A stretch of DNA of 64,000 nt from an uncultured Pirellula sp. (GTDB taxonomy: Bacteria; Planctomycetota; Planctomycetia; Pirellulales; Pirellulaceae): NCBI GenBank assembly GCA_903892355.1, contig CAITIE010000150.1, positions 98,874 to 162,873 of the forward strand, given 5' to 3'. The position numbers and the translations under genes were made by a program. Numbering within the stretch: position 1 is the first letter of the stretch; each line of letters begins with the position of its first letter. Shown here piece after piece: positions 18,843 to 28,236 of this stretch. The notes below the pieces were generated by a model that was given only the letters and a program-made list of their open reading frames with translations, searched no databases and was not told where the DNA came from.

Positions 18843-19844
18843 ATGAAAACCATCGTCCTTTTCACACTCACCATCGGCTTGATCTTGATCCCCGAATGCT
18901 TCCCGACAATTGCCGCTCAGGCACAAGCCGACGAGGTGCGAATCGGTGCATGGAACATCGAATGGCTGGGCTTTCCTGACAAACGCGCCCGGCCTGGCAA
19001 AGACAATCCGCAGCGTCCCGAGGATCTTGCGGAGTACATCCACTCCACAGGAGTCGACGTGTTGGCACTAGAGGAAATCGGTGTCGACGCCGACAAATCG
19101 CCTTGGACGAGCCGAGAATTGGAACTGCTTCAAAGAGCCTTCCAGGACAAATACCAAGAACGCTGGAGCTATGTCATCTTCCCCAAAACCTCGTATCCGG
19201 AGGATACCGAGGATTTTGTGAAGCGAGGTCAACATTTGGCGATCGCGTGGAAATCGGACAAAGCCACTCAAATCGGTGGCGTTTTCGATATTCCAGTTGG
19301 AGGTGATGAAACCTATGGAATCAAATTTTTCGAACGGAGAGCCAATGCGGTAAAGCTCTCGTTCGGTGAAGGGAAAACCGACGTGGTGTTTATCCCGGTC
19401 CATTTAAAATCGAATCGCAACCAAGACAATCCGGCGGACAAAACGTTCACACAGCGGCAACGAGCCGCCGAACTGAAAGCCTTCGTCGCCCAGCTTCCAA
19501 AACTAAAGGAGCACTTTAAGGACGACGATATCGTCTTGTTGGGGGATACGAACATCCTCGGTGACGAAGATACCGCAAATGTGCTTACCGAAGCTGCATT
19601 TGTGGATCTCAATCGGGACGAACAAGGGACCACGGCTGTTTGGGGAGACGGCAGCAACGGCTATCGGACAGCGCCATTCGACCGAATATTTATTCCTCAA
19701 ACGCAGATCGAATTCGCCGAAAGCCGTTTCCAAGTCCATCGGACCTCGAGTGGGACCGACGACGAAATCAAGCTCTTTCGTCGCAAGCTATCCGATCATT
19801 ATCTGATTTCGTCCGTGATCAAGATCCAAAGCGACGACGACTGA
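18843..19844 (+). CDS. Secreted endonuclease/exonuclease/phosphatase-family protein
   Basis: A 333-residue protein with a cleavable signal peptide (residues 1-~28). The EEP fold is shown by VRIGAWNIEWLG (catalytic Asn), LALEEIG (metal-binding Glu), VFIPVHLKSNR, LLGDTNILGDEDTAN (Asp/Asn pair) and the closing LSDHYLISS (catalytic Asp-His). The active-site set looks complete. Substrates of exported EEP enzymes range from DNA to phospholipids and sugar phosphates; nothing here decides. It may be co-transcribed with uppS and meets top6B tail to tail with a 13-bp gap. Confidence 0.85.
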   Translation: MKTIVLFTLTIGLILIPECFPTIAAQAQADEVRIGAWNIEWLGFPDKRARPGKDNPQRPEDLAEYIHSTGVDVLALEEIGVDADKSPWTSRELELLQRAFQDKYQERWSYVIFPKTSYPEDTEDFVKRGQHLAIAWKSDKATQIGGVFDIPVGGDETYGIKFFERRANAVKLSFGEGKTDVVFIPVHLKSNRNQDNPADKTFTQRQRAAELKAFVAQLPKLKEHFKDDDIVLLGDTNILGDEDTANVLTEAAFVDLNRDEQGTTAVWGDGSNGYRTAPFDRIFIPQTQIEFAESRFQVHRTSSGTDDEIKLFRRKLSDHYLISSVIKIQSDDD

Positions 19845-19857
19845 GATTCGAGGCAAG

Positions 19858-21792
19858 CTATTGAGCATCCTCTTCAGCGATCTCTTGACCGAACTCGTCC
19901 AGCTTCACATCCGCGGTTGCCGTTTTACGCTTTGCGACGTGCAGTAGATCTTCGTAGATCGGAGTTGCATCCGATTTTTGAATGGTGGCAACCGCCCCGG
20001 CGACTTCTCGCAAGTATCGCAGGAACACATTACGCCGATTTCCTTGCGCGGCGATCGCTTGCCGCTTTCGCAAAAACGAAGCCAGTGATCGGCCGATGGC
20101 CTGGATACCCAGCCTCAACTCTTTCTCGATTTCCGGCGCGTTCGCGATTGCTTCTTTGGACTCGCTGGTAAATGGAACCCAGACGCTAGCCACGTGCACG
20201 ATCAAGGTGATGGGACCGCTCGGCAGTGAGTTTTTGGATTGGGACAATCCATAGGATCGCCAATTCGTACCCATGACCGCTTGAGTGATCGCACATGCTC
20301 CTTGTTGGTACTGCAAGGGAACACGATTCGCAAATCGGTAAATCTGCATCGACTGCCCTTCGGAGATATTGATTTCTCGAAGTACCGAATGGAGCGTATC
20401 GATCTGCTCCTTTTTCAGTTTTTGTGGGCTACATCGGGTTGGCAGTTTGGTTTCTTCGATGATCTTCTCGGCCGAGTCGGATCCGATGCCGGCGAAGGTA
20501 TCGATGAGGAATTTGCGAAGCGTACGCGCATCGGATTGCTGGATCAATTCCACCAGTTCCTCACGGGTCAATTTCTGGGTGATCGTACCTCCACCGTACG
20601 CGAGGGCCACTTCGACTTGGAAGGGAGAGCCACGATGGACCGATGGCGGACGCGTCGTCGCGTCATGGAACTCACCAGGAACGATTGCCTTGAGCCCCGC
20701 GTAAAGAAGTTCTCGCCCGATGGGTACGATGCAGTCGGTCGAAGGTGGCCGAATTTTGGTTTCTTGCAAGGCTGTGTACAGGCGCTCTGCTTCGGTTTGA
20801 CCGACTTTGATCGCAGAGGCTCGTGTGCTTAGCTTCGCAACTTCGCAGACCTTCTTCGCGACCGAAGGGGTCACGCAGGAAAAGGAACTGGTGAGGAACG
20901 AACTCAACGTGACGGACTTGTCCTCACCGAGCATGGTGATCAGACGGCCCAATTCGACACCGTACGGATGGGGCTTGATTTCCTTCGCCTCGCGAGGAAG
21001 TTCCGTCGTGGTGCGATGGATCGTGCGTTGCTCGCCATCGGGGCTTTGCCAGTGGATGGTGACGTGCGGGTTTGCGATCGCGGTTTGCTCAAGGTATTCA
21101 TCCACGCTACCCCGACTCCGTTTGAAAACGGCAGTCAGTTCGATCGTGACGCGGGTTCCCGACTCCAACTCTGGCCCGAGCTTGCCATCGTCGCCAGGGT
21201 AATGCGTTTCCCAAACGATATCTTGGTCTCGCATGTAGGCGAGCCCCTTTTCGCCGGTCGGGATGTCGATTCCCTCCCCCTTGCCATTGATGATCTCAGG
21301 ATGGTTCTTTTTGGTATCGACTTGGAGGAGAAAATAATGGACCGGCGATTTCTTGCTCGTTTTGGAAAGGATCTGCATCGGCCGACCGGTCGTCAGCATG
21401 CCATTCATCCCAGCCGCGCTGATCCCAATTCCTTGCTGCCCACGACTCATTCGAAGTCGGTGAAATTTGCTTCCGTAAAGGAGTTTTCCAAAGATTAAGG
21501 GGATTTGCTTTTTGACGATACCTGGTCCATTGTCTTGGACCGCTACCCGGAACCGACCAGGTGCAGGCTGATCAATCCGCACCCAGACCTCAGGCAGGAT
21601 CCCGGCTTCCTCACAGGCATCGAGCGAGTTATCCACCGCTTCTTTGACGGTGGTCAGGAGCGCTTTGCGGGGGTTGTCGAACCCCAACAAGTGCCGGTTC
21701 TTCGCGAAAAACTCGCTCACCGACACGTCGCGTTGTTTGGTGGCCATCGACTCAGCGGTCGCACGGCGGGATTTGGTCGGAGGATTTGCCAT
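19858..21792 (-). CDS. top6B: DNA topoisomerase VI subunit B
   Basis: A 644-residue type IIB topoisomerase ATPase subunit. The GHKL/Bergerat fold is complete: EAVDNSLDACEEAG (N box), VAVQDNGPGIV (G1), RGQQGIGISAAG (G2) and ESGTRVTIEL (G3). A helix-two-turn-helix middle domain is visible in DTFAGIGSDSAEKIIEET, and the transducer domain follows to the C-terminus. Subunit B moves DNA with ATP and needs the Spo11-like subunit A to cleave; no A gene lies in the window. The first ATG of the frame (21792) is used; an in-frame TTG at 21801 and an ATG at 21747 are alternatives. Topoisomerase VI is archaeal in main distribution and patchy in bacteria. Confidence 0.93.
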   Translation of the reverse strand: MANPPTKSRRATAESMATKQRDVSVSEFFAKNRHLLGFDNPRKALLTTVKEAVDNSLDACEEAGILPEVWVRIDQPAPGRFRVAVQDNGPGIVKKQIPLIFGKLLYGSKFHRLRMSRGQQGIGISAAGMNGMLTTGRPMQILSKTSKKSPVHYFLLQVDTKKNHPEIINGKGEGIDIPTGEKGLAYMRDQDIVWETHYPGDDGKLGPELESGTRVTIELTAVFKRSRGSVDEYLEQTAIANPHVTIHWQSPDGEQRTIHRTTTELPREAKEIKPHPYGVELGRLITMLGEDKSVTLSSFLTSSFSCVTPSVAKKVCEVAKLSTRASAIKVGQTEAERLYTALQETKIRPPSTDCIVPIGRELLYAGLKAIVPGEFHDATTRPPSVHRGSPFQVEVALAYGGGTITQKLTREELVELIQQSDARTLRKFLIDTFAGIGSDSAEKIIEETKLPTRCSPQKLKKEQIDTLHSVLREINISEGQSMQIYRFANRVPLQYQQGACAITQAVMGTNWRSYGLSQSKNSLPSGPITLIVHVASVWVPFTSESKEAIANAPEIEKELRLGIQAIGRSLASFLRKRQAIAAQGNRRNVFLRYLREVAGAVATIQKSDATPIYEDLLHVAKRKTATADVKLDEFGQEIAEEDAQ

Positions 21793-22155
21793 CGACGTCA
21801 ATGTTGCAATTCAGGATCGAGTACGTTACCAGCCACAGTCCATTCAATGGCCACGGGCACCTAACACGGGCCAATGGTCATGGGTGGGCCCAGAAAATGA
21901 CAGGTTAAATGATAACGGCAAACCGGTCTATGCGGGCTAGGGAAAATCGAACGTTCCTGAGGCCGGACGCTCGATTTTCGACACGATCCGATTCCGCGCT
22001 TTGAACGCCATCATTTCCCCGCAGTTCACCTTCTTCGCCTGGAATTGTCTTTGGAAGGCTAGCGTTGTACGCCGAGCAACCGATGTGTGTGAAGCCATCG
22101 GGATCATTGCGACCACTGGCAAACATGTTTCGTCACTGTCACAGGAGTGGAAGGA
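21793..22155. other. Divergent intergenic region with long hairpin
   Basis: No gene is supported. The region lies between the starts of top6B (minus) and a secreted protein gene (plus) and should hold two promoters. It contains the inverted repeat listed at 21942-21979. Confidence 0.5.
21942..21979. promoter_or_regulatory. 38-bp imperfect palindrome between divergent genes
   Basis: The outer arms GAAAATCGA and TCGATTTTC pair perfectly. The inner parts CGTTCC and GGACG extend the pairing after one mismatch, leaving a short TGAGGCC-like loop. No gene ends here, so it is not a normal terminator. It may be a repressor operator, a 5' leader hairpin or a cruciform site. Confidence 0.5.
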
Positions 22156-22683
22156 ATGCGACTTCAAGGATTGGTCAAAGCAGCGTTGGCAGGTGGCGTC
22201 GCCGTTGCCTCGTTCTCGAGTCTTTCAACAAACAGTTTCGCCCAATGCGCAAACTGCGGAACGGCCGGAAGCGGCGTAGCAGGTAGCTACGTACCAGGGG
22301 CGGCTTACGCCCCAGGCACCTCGTTCATGCCTGGCATGCCTCACGCTGCGGCTGCAGGCTCGGGAAATACGACCAGCTACGGAAACGTGCTCGGTCAAGG
22401 CACCCAGCCGCTGTTCGATAATTACTTTACCCAAGGGAATGCGAACCAAGCGACTGCGGGCATGTACATGTCTCCGATCGGGGTTCCAGGGTGGGTTGGT
22501 CACACCTACTACACCTACCAGCCATTCTATCCACATCATTATCTGTATCAGCACAAAGACCGATACCATTCGTACTACGATGATGGACGCGGGCTGAACA
22601 GAACCCATGCCTCCTACTACGCTCCGCCCGCTCGCAGCGCAGTTCACTGGGCTTACAAATCGATTCGATTGCCGCACCAATAA
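22156..22683 (+). CDS. Secreted Gly/Ala/Tyr-rich hypothetical protein
   Basis: A 175-residue protein. The start at 22156 has AGGAG eight bases upstream. The signal peptide spans residues 1-~27 and ends near NSFAQ. The mature part is low in complexity: a CANCGTAGSG turn, a Gly/Ala/Pro-rich middle, then a Tyr/His-rich stretch with YYTYQPFYPHHYLY and a basic C-terminus. No family is recognised. It resembles the next gene and the product of 54282-55511 in style, suggesting envelope or surface-associated proteins. Confidence 0.7.
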   Translation: MRLQGLVKAALAGGVAVASFSSLSTNSFAQCANCGTAGSGVAGSYVPGAAYAPGTSFMPGMPHAAAAGSGNTTSYGNVLGQGTQPLFDNYFTQGNANQATAGMYMSPIGVPGWVGHTYYTYQPFYPHHYLYQHKDRYHSYYDDGRGLNRTHASYYAPPARSAVHWAYKSIRLPHQ

Positions 22684-22793
22684 GCCAACCAGCGATTGCT
22701 AGATATGACTCAGGGTTGGATCCTTGAGTCCCAACGATTGTTCAGACGAGCTTCACGGACGATGCGCAGCTGATCTTCAATAACAATGAAACA

Positions 22794-23357
22794 GTGAGTA
22801 AGTACCGTATGATTCGAAGAATAATCTTAGGGAGCGTCGGCATCGTCGCCGCGCTCGTGTTCGCGATAAACGCGAATGCTCAGCAGGTGGTCAGTAGCAC
22901 GGAGTGCAACAGTGGCAATTGCAGCGGCCATTCCCACGGGGGACACGGGCTTCATGGGCACGGGCTTCATGGGCACGGGCTTCATGGGCACGGGCTGGGA
23001 CTTGGTGCCGCTGCTGCCGGCGCTGGCAACGGCGCCGGATTCGGCAACAACGCTGGTTGGGCATGGCATGGATCGTGGGGAGATTACTGGGCTCGCAATC
23101 AAGCCTCCCAGCGTCCTTGGCACGGTGGCTATTACTGGATGCGAACCGGTCAGCCAACCGCTTTGATCGTTCCTCCTACCGTCACTATGCAGTCGAACTA
23201 CTCGTGGGGCGTCTCGCAAAACACGATGACACCGGTCTATCACCAGTTCTCCGGCAACGCTCCTAACGGAGCGGGTGGCGGAACGTTCCGAGCCACCCCT
23301 TACTGGCCAACCCACACCGACCAGTTCGGGGTCTATCCAGTCCGTGGACCTTGGTAA
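22794..23357 (+). CDS. Secreted His/Gly-rich hypothetical protein with pentapeptide repeats
   Basis: A 187-residue protein. The start is the GTG at 22794 or the ATG at 22809; both give a signal peptide ending at ANAQQ. Residues ~45-65 are built of repeated GLHGH pentapeptides with a CNSGNCSGHSHGGHG lead-in. This is a plausible metal-binding tract because of its dense histidines. The rest is Gly/Trp/Asn-rich with no known domain. It follows the other secreted gene by 110 bp on the same strand and is closed by a strong terminator. Confidence 0.7.
   Translation: MSKYRMIRRIILGSVGIVAALVFAINANAQQVVSSTECNSGNCSGHSHGGHGLHGHGLHGHGLHGHGLGLGAAAAGAGNGAGFGNNAGWAWHGSWGDYWARNQASQRPWHGGYYWMRTGQPTALIVPPTVTMQSNYSWGVSQNTMTPVYHQFSGNAPNGAGGGTFRATPYWPTHTDQFGVYPVRGPW
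22947..22991. repeat. 15-bp tandem repeat, three copies, coding GLHGH
   Basis: Three perfect copies of GGGCTTCATGGGCAC follow one another and each encodes one GLHGH pentapeptide. Degenerate flanking units (GGACAC before, GGGCTGGGA after) suggest growth by slippage. Confidence 0.92.
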
Positions 23358-23388
23358 GCTCGACCGATTCGAATCAATAGAAATGAGA

Positions 23389-23420
23389 AACGCTGGCAGA
23401 TTTACTGCCAGCGTTTTTTC
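23389..23420 (+). terminator. Rho-independent terminator between convergent genes
   Basis: A perfect 11-bp stem (AACGCTGGCAG / CTGCCAGCGTT) with a 5-nt loop runs into a T tract. It ends the secreted-protein gene; because the dioxygenase gene converges on it, it may work for both strands, though the T run is better on the plus strand. Confidence 0.92.
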
Positions 23421-23440
23421 ATATGCAATCGCGATCAAAT

Positions 23441-24268
23441 TTAAAAACCCGATGGTCTTGGGTTGTTGTACCAATGCCCCGTGGCATCTTTCCCTCGTAC
23501 CTGTACGCCCTTTTCATTCCATTGCAATCCAGCACGCACGCTCGCTGCGCAGTAGCGCAACGTCAGCCCGCAACGGCGTCGCTTGGAATTGTTCGCTTCC
23601 GAACCATGAAGCAACAGGTCACTATGGATAGAAACCTGACCGGCCTTAAGTTCGTCATATACGACCTCGCCGTATTGCTCAGCATTGTCGATCGACTGGT
23701 TGAGCACATTGTGATCGTCGCTCTCGCTTTTGCGGTAGGTCATGTGCCCAAAATGATGGGAGCCCGCAACAAACTTCATGCACGCGTTCTCCATGTCCGC
23801 GTCATCGATCGCTAACCAAACGGTTGCTGCTTTCGATGGAGACAATGGCCAGTAACTGGCATCTTGATGCCATGCTACACTCTTTCCATCGCCGGGCATC
23901 TTGCAAAAGAAATGCGATCCCCAGGCGATCACATCGTCACCGAACAAATCCCCCATGAAATCGACGATACGGGGCTCTGTCAGAATATCATAGACGGGAC
24001 CGTACTTGAGATGGGCGGACGAAATCGAGTAACTGTTGCCACCCTCTGCGATCACTCGGACTAGCAAATCATCAAAGTAGGATCGGATCCCCTCGATGTC
24101 GGAGGAGCTGTAAACATCGAGCGGTGCGATGTACCCCAACCGGTTGTACTGTTCGACTTGCTCGCGAGATAGCGTCTTCGGATTGGTATTTTCCACCGGA
24201 TAAAACTTGAGATCCCGTTCGAGCGCCGCCAAATCGGCCTCGTTAAGCACCGCGCTGAATTTTGTCAT
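23441..24268 (-). CDS. Phytanoyl-CoA dioxygenase family protein
   Basis: A 275-residue Fe(II)/2-oxoglutarate dioxygenase. The iron-binding HxD is in WHQDASYW, and the distal His is in IHSDLLLHGSEAN. The following RRRCGLTLRYC supplies the Arg that normally binds 2-oxoglutarate. The start is backed by a strong GGGAGGAG site upstream. Members of this family hydroxylate diverse small molecules, so the substrate cannot be named. The neighbours (Maf, DUF3467, nusB) give no pathway hint. Confidence 0.88.
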   Translation of the reverse strand: MTKFSAVLNEADLAALERDLKFYPVENTNPKTLSREQVEQYNRLGYIAPLDVYSSSDIEGIRSYFDDLLVRVIAEGGNSYSISSAHLKYGPVYDILTEPRIVDFMGDLFGDDVIAWGSHFFCKMPGDGKSVAWHQDASYWPLSPSKAATVWLAIDDADMENACMKFVAGSHHFGHMTYRKSESDDHNVLNQSIDNAEQYGEVVYDELKAGQVSIHSDLLLHGSEANNSKRRRCGLTLRYCAASVRAGLQWNEKGVQVRGKDATGHWYNNPRPSGF

Positions 24269-24432
24269 TGCTCCAGCTCCTCCCTTTTCTAAATGATTCC
24301 AAGGATCGTTTCAGTACGAACGTCGCAACGGCTAGATTATACATATCAATTGCGATTGTATACAATTCGGAACGTCTAATTCCATGGCTTTTTACGGGGG
24401 GGAATTTTCGGAGCTTCGAACGTTTCAGGGCC

Positions 24433-25056
24433 TCAGAAACCTTGCAGCACCTCGGCGAGGAGTTCCATCGGCAATCCGACCACGTTGGTTGCCGAGCCGC
24501 CGAGCAATTCCAGCCAACGCGGGCCGTCTTGAAACCCCAAGGCTCCCGCCTTGCCTACCCACTGCTCGCCGTCTAGATACTCCTCAAGTTCCTCCGAGGT
24601 CAGTTCCTTAAGCCTCAGCACCGACACATCGACACGCACGCATCGAGCCGACGTTGCTTTATCCCAGACGCACAATCCGCTATAGACACGATGCTCGCGG
24701 CCGCTGAGCCTCATCAGCATCTCCTGAGCATGCTCGCGATGCGCGGGCTTGCCCAACACCATTCCCAAACACTCGGCCACCGTATCGCATGCGACCACAG
24801 TCCCTGAGTCGATCTTCTGGATCACGTCGGCACCTTTTTGGTACGCGAGCCTGGCCACCATTTCCGGAGGAGTTTCGCGAGTGCAAATCCCACACTCGGC
24901 GTTTGGATCTGGTTCGATGACGCTGTAGCGATAACCGTATCGGTGCATCAACTCCCGACGGCGCGGCGAGGAGCTCGCCAAGATCAATGGCCTCGGATCT
25001 GGGGTAAATCCGTCTGGCGGCTCGAACAAATCCTTCAATGGGGCTGACTCGCTCAT
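24433..25056 (-). CDS. maf: Maf family nucleotide pyrophosphatase
   Basis: A 207-residue protein that hydrolyses non-canonical or modified nucleoside triphosphates. The family start signature LASSSPRRRELM is followed by RLAYQKGADVI, the active-site VVACDTVAECLGMVLGKP (catalytic Asp) and LMRLSGREHRVYSG. It ends with the typical GGSATNVVGLPMELL. The N-terminus is about 20 residues longer than usual (SAPLKDLFEPPDGF). Subfamily specificity (dTTP/UTP or m7GTP) is not decided here. It lies downstream of the DUF3467 gene on the same strand. Confidence 0.92.
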   Translation of the reverse strand: MSESAPLKDLFEPPDGFTPDPRPLILASSSPRRRELMHRYGYRYSVIEPDPNAECGICTRETPPEMVARLAYQKGADVIQKIDSGTVVACDTVAECLGMVLGKPAHREHAQEMLMRLSGREHRVYSGLCVWDKATSARCVRVDVSVLRLKELTSEELEEYLDGEQWVGKAGALGFQDGPRWLELLGGSATNVVGLPMELLAEVLQGF

Positions 25057-25127
25057 CGCGGATGGCTCTCTGGTTGGCTTATTTAGGGCTTACGATAGCA
25101 TCGAGGTCAGGACGGATTTTGTTCCTC

Positions 25128-25985
25128 TCACTGCCGAGTGGGTCCGTTGGGTCCCATCGGAGGTGGCGGGTAGCCCAAGCGAGGCCGCAGTTGCTCCCAA
25201 GATTGTTTCAACGAATCCAAGAGCCGCCATATATGCCCGGCAGCCAAAAAAACTCGGCAACTCACGGCGGATTGCGGATAGAAGTTGGTGATGAAATCGA
25301 AACTAAACTCGTAGGGTCCATGCCCTATCATGACCGCGTTGGCATACGTGCCACACAAGATCTCATCGCGGATCTTTAGCTCATCGTAGATGTCTTGCGG
25401 GTTTTGCCGTTTTGGCGCCTGCCCCATACCTGTCCCGCCATGGGGTGTCCCATGCGAAACACCTTGAGATGCTCCATGAGCCGGGTGCTCCCCAGTTTCA
25501 TGAGACGAGCCATCCCCTGGCTCACCAGCACCTAGAGAAGAACTCGGCAAGGGATTAGAAGCTGGATTTCCGGGTCCTGGGCTACCCGAAGCCAGGTTCA
25601 CCGAAGCTGACATGCCAGGAGACGGCCCACTGGGGACCGGCAAATTTGTGCCGACTTGGACCACATGGCTTTCCACGGCGGACGGATTCATCGGAAGCGG
25701 CACACCCGGCAACTCACCATAGCGTTGCCGATACAATTCAATGTTGGTCGAGAGAGCCTCGATGAACTGTGGCATCACCATGTGCGGCAATACGACTCTC
25801 GCTACGATCGCGTTAGGTCGGGGTATATTGCGAACAAAATCCAGGACGAACTCAGTCCCCCCGGTGACGACAATGACCCCGGTGCTGATCTCACCGCGGG
25901 CTACTTGATCCGTCACGCGCGCTCTCACCGCAGGCATGTTCTCATTAGGATCGGGACGATCGTCGGGAGACGGAGGAGTAGGCAT
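25128..25985 (-). CDS. Tandem DUF3467 protein with Pro/Ser/Gly linker
   Basis: About 285 residues from the ATG at 25985; in-frame starts at 26021 and 26063 would add up to 26 residues. Two copies of a DUF3467-like domain are visible: GVIVVTGGTEFVLDFVRN with ARVVLPHMVMPQFIEAL near the start, and NAVMIGHGPYEFSFDFITN with CRVFLAAGHIWRLLDSL near the end. They are joined by ~90 residues rich in Pro, Ser, Gly and His. DUF3467 proteins are small and of unknown role; two in one chain is unusual. It lies between nusB and maf, probably in one transcript. Confidence 0.75.
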   Translation of the reverse strand: MPTPPSPDDRPDPNENMPAVRARVTDQVARGEISTGVIVVTGGTEFVLDFVRNIPRPNAIVARVVLPHMVMPQFIEALSTNIELYRQRYGELPGVPLPMNPSAVESHVVQVGTNLPVPSGPSPGMSASVNLASGSPGPGNPASNPLPSSSLGAGEPGDGSSHETGEHPAHGASQGVSHGTPHGGTGMGQAPKRQNPQDIYDELKIRDEILCGTYANAVMIGHGPYEFSFDFITNFYPQSAVSCRVFLAAGHIWRLLDSLKQSWEQLRPRLGYPPPPMGPNGPTRQ

Positions 25986-26126
25986 TGGTTCGGTTCTTTC
26001 CTGTCGAAGCGGTCTTTCCATCCAGGCTTGCACTAGACCGACACGATCCGCCTTCGATCTCACGCACGAGCCACTCTTTACACGATACCAAATCCGCCCG
26101 ACGCTGTCTCAACCGGACATTGATGC

Positions 26127-26591
26127 TCAGCCCGAAATCTCACTCGCAGCTTCGGCGATTACAGCGGTATCTCGAGTTGCCAAGCTCGCTTCATGCTCCT
26201 TCAGCACTCGATCCAGGATTCCATTGACAAACTGACCAGAGTTGTGGTTTCCATAGCGTTTCGCTAACTCGATCGCTTCGTTGATCGCCACTCGTCCCGG
26301 CACCGAGCCGTGGATCATTTCATAGGCGGCCATGCGGAGTACATTGCGATCGATTGTCGCCATGCGTTTCAGCGACCAATTCGCCGAATGCTTGCCGAGC
26401 ATTTTGTCCAACTCACCGCAGTGGGTTCGCACACCACTCCAAAGATTTTCTGCAAAATCGATGAGAGGACGGTTGTCGAGCAATCGTTTTGCGAGGAACT
26501 CTTTGGCGACATCCAACTCGCGCAAAGGGTGCAAATCCTCTTCGTAAAGTACTTGGAGCACGACTTCGCGTGCGCGCCTTCTGGTCGTCAT
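26127..26591 (-). CDS. nusB: Transcription antitermination factor NusB
   Basis: A 154-residue all-helical RNA-binding protein that joins NusE in rRNA antitermination complexes. Family features are the basic start TTRRRAREVVLQVLYEED, the central DRNVLRMAAYEM segment, and the closing VAINEAIELAKRYGNHNSGQFVNGILD. The length is normal. A GAGGA sequence sits five bases before the ATG. It heads a minus-strand set with DUF3467 and Maf. Confidence 0.93.
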   Translation of the reverse strand: MTTRRRAREVVLQVLYEEDLHPLRELDVAKEFLAKRLLDNRPLIDFAENLWSGVRTHCGELDKMLGKHSANWSLKRMATIDRNVLRMAAYEMIHGSVPGRVAINEAIELAKRYGNHNSGQFVNGILDRVLKEHEASLATRDTAVIAEAASEISG

Positions 26592-26674
26592 AGTTCCTCA
26601 GGATTGCGTAACAGGGTTGCGTAGCAGGGGTGCGATTCTCAAATGCTTTGCGGGAGTGTCAGGATGGATTTGCA

Positions 26675-28126
26675 TCATTGGGGATGGGATGCCGGCGCGG
26701 CGGAAGACATGCTGCGGCAGAGCATCTGATCCACTTCGTTGGAGACGATGACACCGTAGTTAATCGCGCCCAACCACCCGGACATGATGATCCCGACGCT
26801 ACCCGCGTGGTACAAACCATGGATCTGTTGCGGCAAGGCTCGTGAGACACCGAGTCCCTCAAACTTGGTTCCAAAACTCGCACCGGCCAAATGCTTCGTG
26901 TAGTGATGGAACGTCCGTGGCGTTGCAGCCTCGGCCAACTCGATCTTCTCCCGACAATTCGGAACGTATTTTTCCAGTGCGTCCAGCGTCGTTTCGATCA
27001 AATCCTGCTTGCTCGCTTCGTACTCATCCTCATTGAGATCCGCCCAATCGCTCCAGTTAGCGTTGGTGCTACTGACGATCGCGTATCGCTGCTTCGCGTG
27101 TGGACGAGTTCTGGGATAGTAGAAGCTAAATGTTCGCGAAGTGATGTTCCGGTCTAAGAGCAAGTCCGTACGAAACACAGGAGCTGTCGAACAGAAAAGC
27201 AGGTCGCCTGTCGACTCGGGAATCTCCACCCCAGGCTTCATCGCCATGTAGACTTGCGTGCTGCTGTTGTTAAGCCGGACTTCCTGCGCGTCCGCAACGA
27301 ATTTTGCATCAAAATGCTCGGGGCCAACCATCTGGAAAATCGTGGACCTTAAGTTCGAATTGCTGATGACAGCTTTGCACCGAATCTCTCTGCCGTTGAC
27401 CACGACCCCGCGAACCCCCTTCGGCCCAACGAGGATTTTGGAGACGTCGCAACGGATTCGTGCGTCGACCCCGTTCTTGGTCAATTCAGCGTGCATCTTA
27501 GAAACGAGATCGTCGGTGCCACCCTCGTAGATGAAAACCCCTTTGGCCATGAAATTCGAAAATACGATTCCATAGGTGATCGCTGGGTCTTCAAGGGTAG
27601 AGCCGTTTGCATACGTGATCGGCTCCATCAACAGCCGGACGATGTCTTGTCGGCCAGGGAAGAATTTCTCGAACAGCTCGCGAGTCGTCATCGACTGATC
27701 ATCGTAGAAGTTCATGCCGCGAGCGGTATCAAAGAACCGCACCACCGTCTCTTCTGACACACCGAACTGGCTCGTTAAGAGCTTGGTAAAATCTTCGCGG
27801 TTGTAAGTTGTCATCAGCGAGAACATCGGATTATCGAACCGAATGTTCTTGAGCTGAACGATGCTCGAGGTAATCGCATCGTTCCAATACCGCTTGCAAC
27901 TCTTGAGCATCCCATAAGGGAAACCGTGGAGCGAAATGTCGAATGTATGGCTTCCTGGACGCTTAAACCAAGTCGCCAACCCACCGAGCTTGTAATGCTG
28001 CTCGAGCAGCAAAACGCGATGGCCTGCTCTCCCGAGAATGTTGGCGGAAGTCATCCCTGCCAACCCACTTCCGATCACTACGACGTCGTACTCGGGGAGA
28101 GTCCCTGCAAGAAAGTCTTTCGGCAT
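26675..28126 (-). CDS. CrtI-like FAD-dependent desaturase/oxidoreductase
   Basis: About 483 residues from the ATG at 28126; an in-frame TTG at 28156 is possible. The dinucleotide-binding fold is clear: [21 protein letters not shown], followed by [16 protein letters not shown]. The C-terminal [21 protein letters not shown] resembles the flavin-proximal end of carotene desaturases and isomerases (CrtI/CrtISO). Planctomycetes make C30 carotenoids, so a pigment role is plausible, but retinol saturase-like and other members share this layout. No carotenoid genes lie nearby. It starts upstream of nusB on the same strand. Confidence 0.78.
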   Translation of the reverse strand: MPKDFLAGTLPEYDVVVIGSGLAGMTSANILGRAGHRVLLLEQHYKLGGLATWFKRPGSHTFDISLHGFPYGMLKSCKRYWNDAITSSIVQLKNIRFDNPMFSLMTTYNREDFTKLLTSQFGVSEETVVRFFDTARGMNFYDDQSMTTRELFEKFFPGRQDIVRLLMEPITYANGSTLEDPAITYGIVFSNFMAKGVFIYEGGTDDLVSKMHAELTKNGVDARIRCDVSKILVGPKGVRGVVVNGREIRCKAVISNSNLRSTIFQMVGPEHFDAKFVADAQEVRLNNSSTQVYMAMKPGVEIPESTGDLLFCSTAPVFRTDLLLDRNITSRTFSFYYPRTRPHAKQRYAIVSSTNANWSDWADLNEDEYEASKQDLIETTLDALEKYVPNCREKIELAEAATPRTFHHYTKHLAGASFGTKFEGLGVSRALPQQIHGLYHAGSVGIIMSGWLGAINYGVIVSNEVDQMLCRSMSSAAPASHPQ

Positions 28127-28236
28127 ATCAAAGATCGGTCGTGAGGAAAGAATCAAAGGCTCATCGCATGGCGCTTCGTCTGCGATGTGGAACGCTTAAC
28201 GCCCCACGAAGCAACGCTGAACGCGATCCCATGCAG

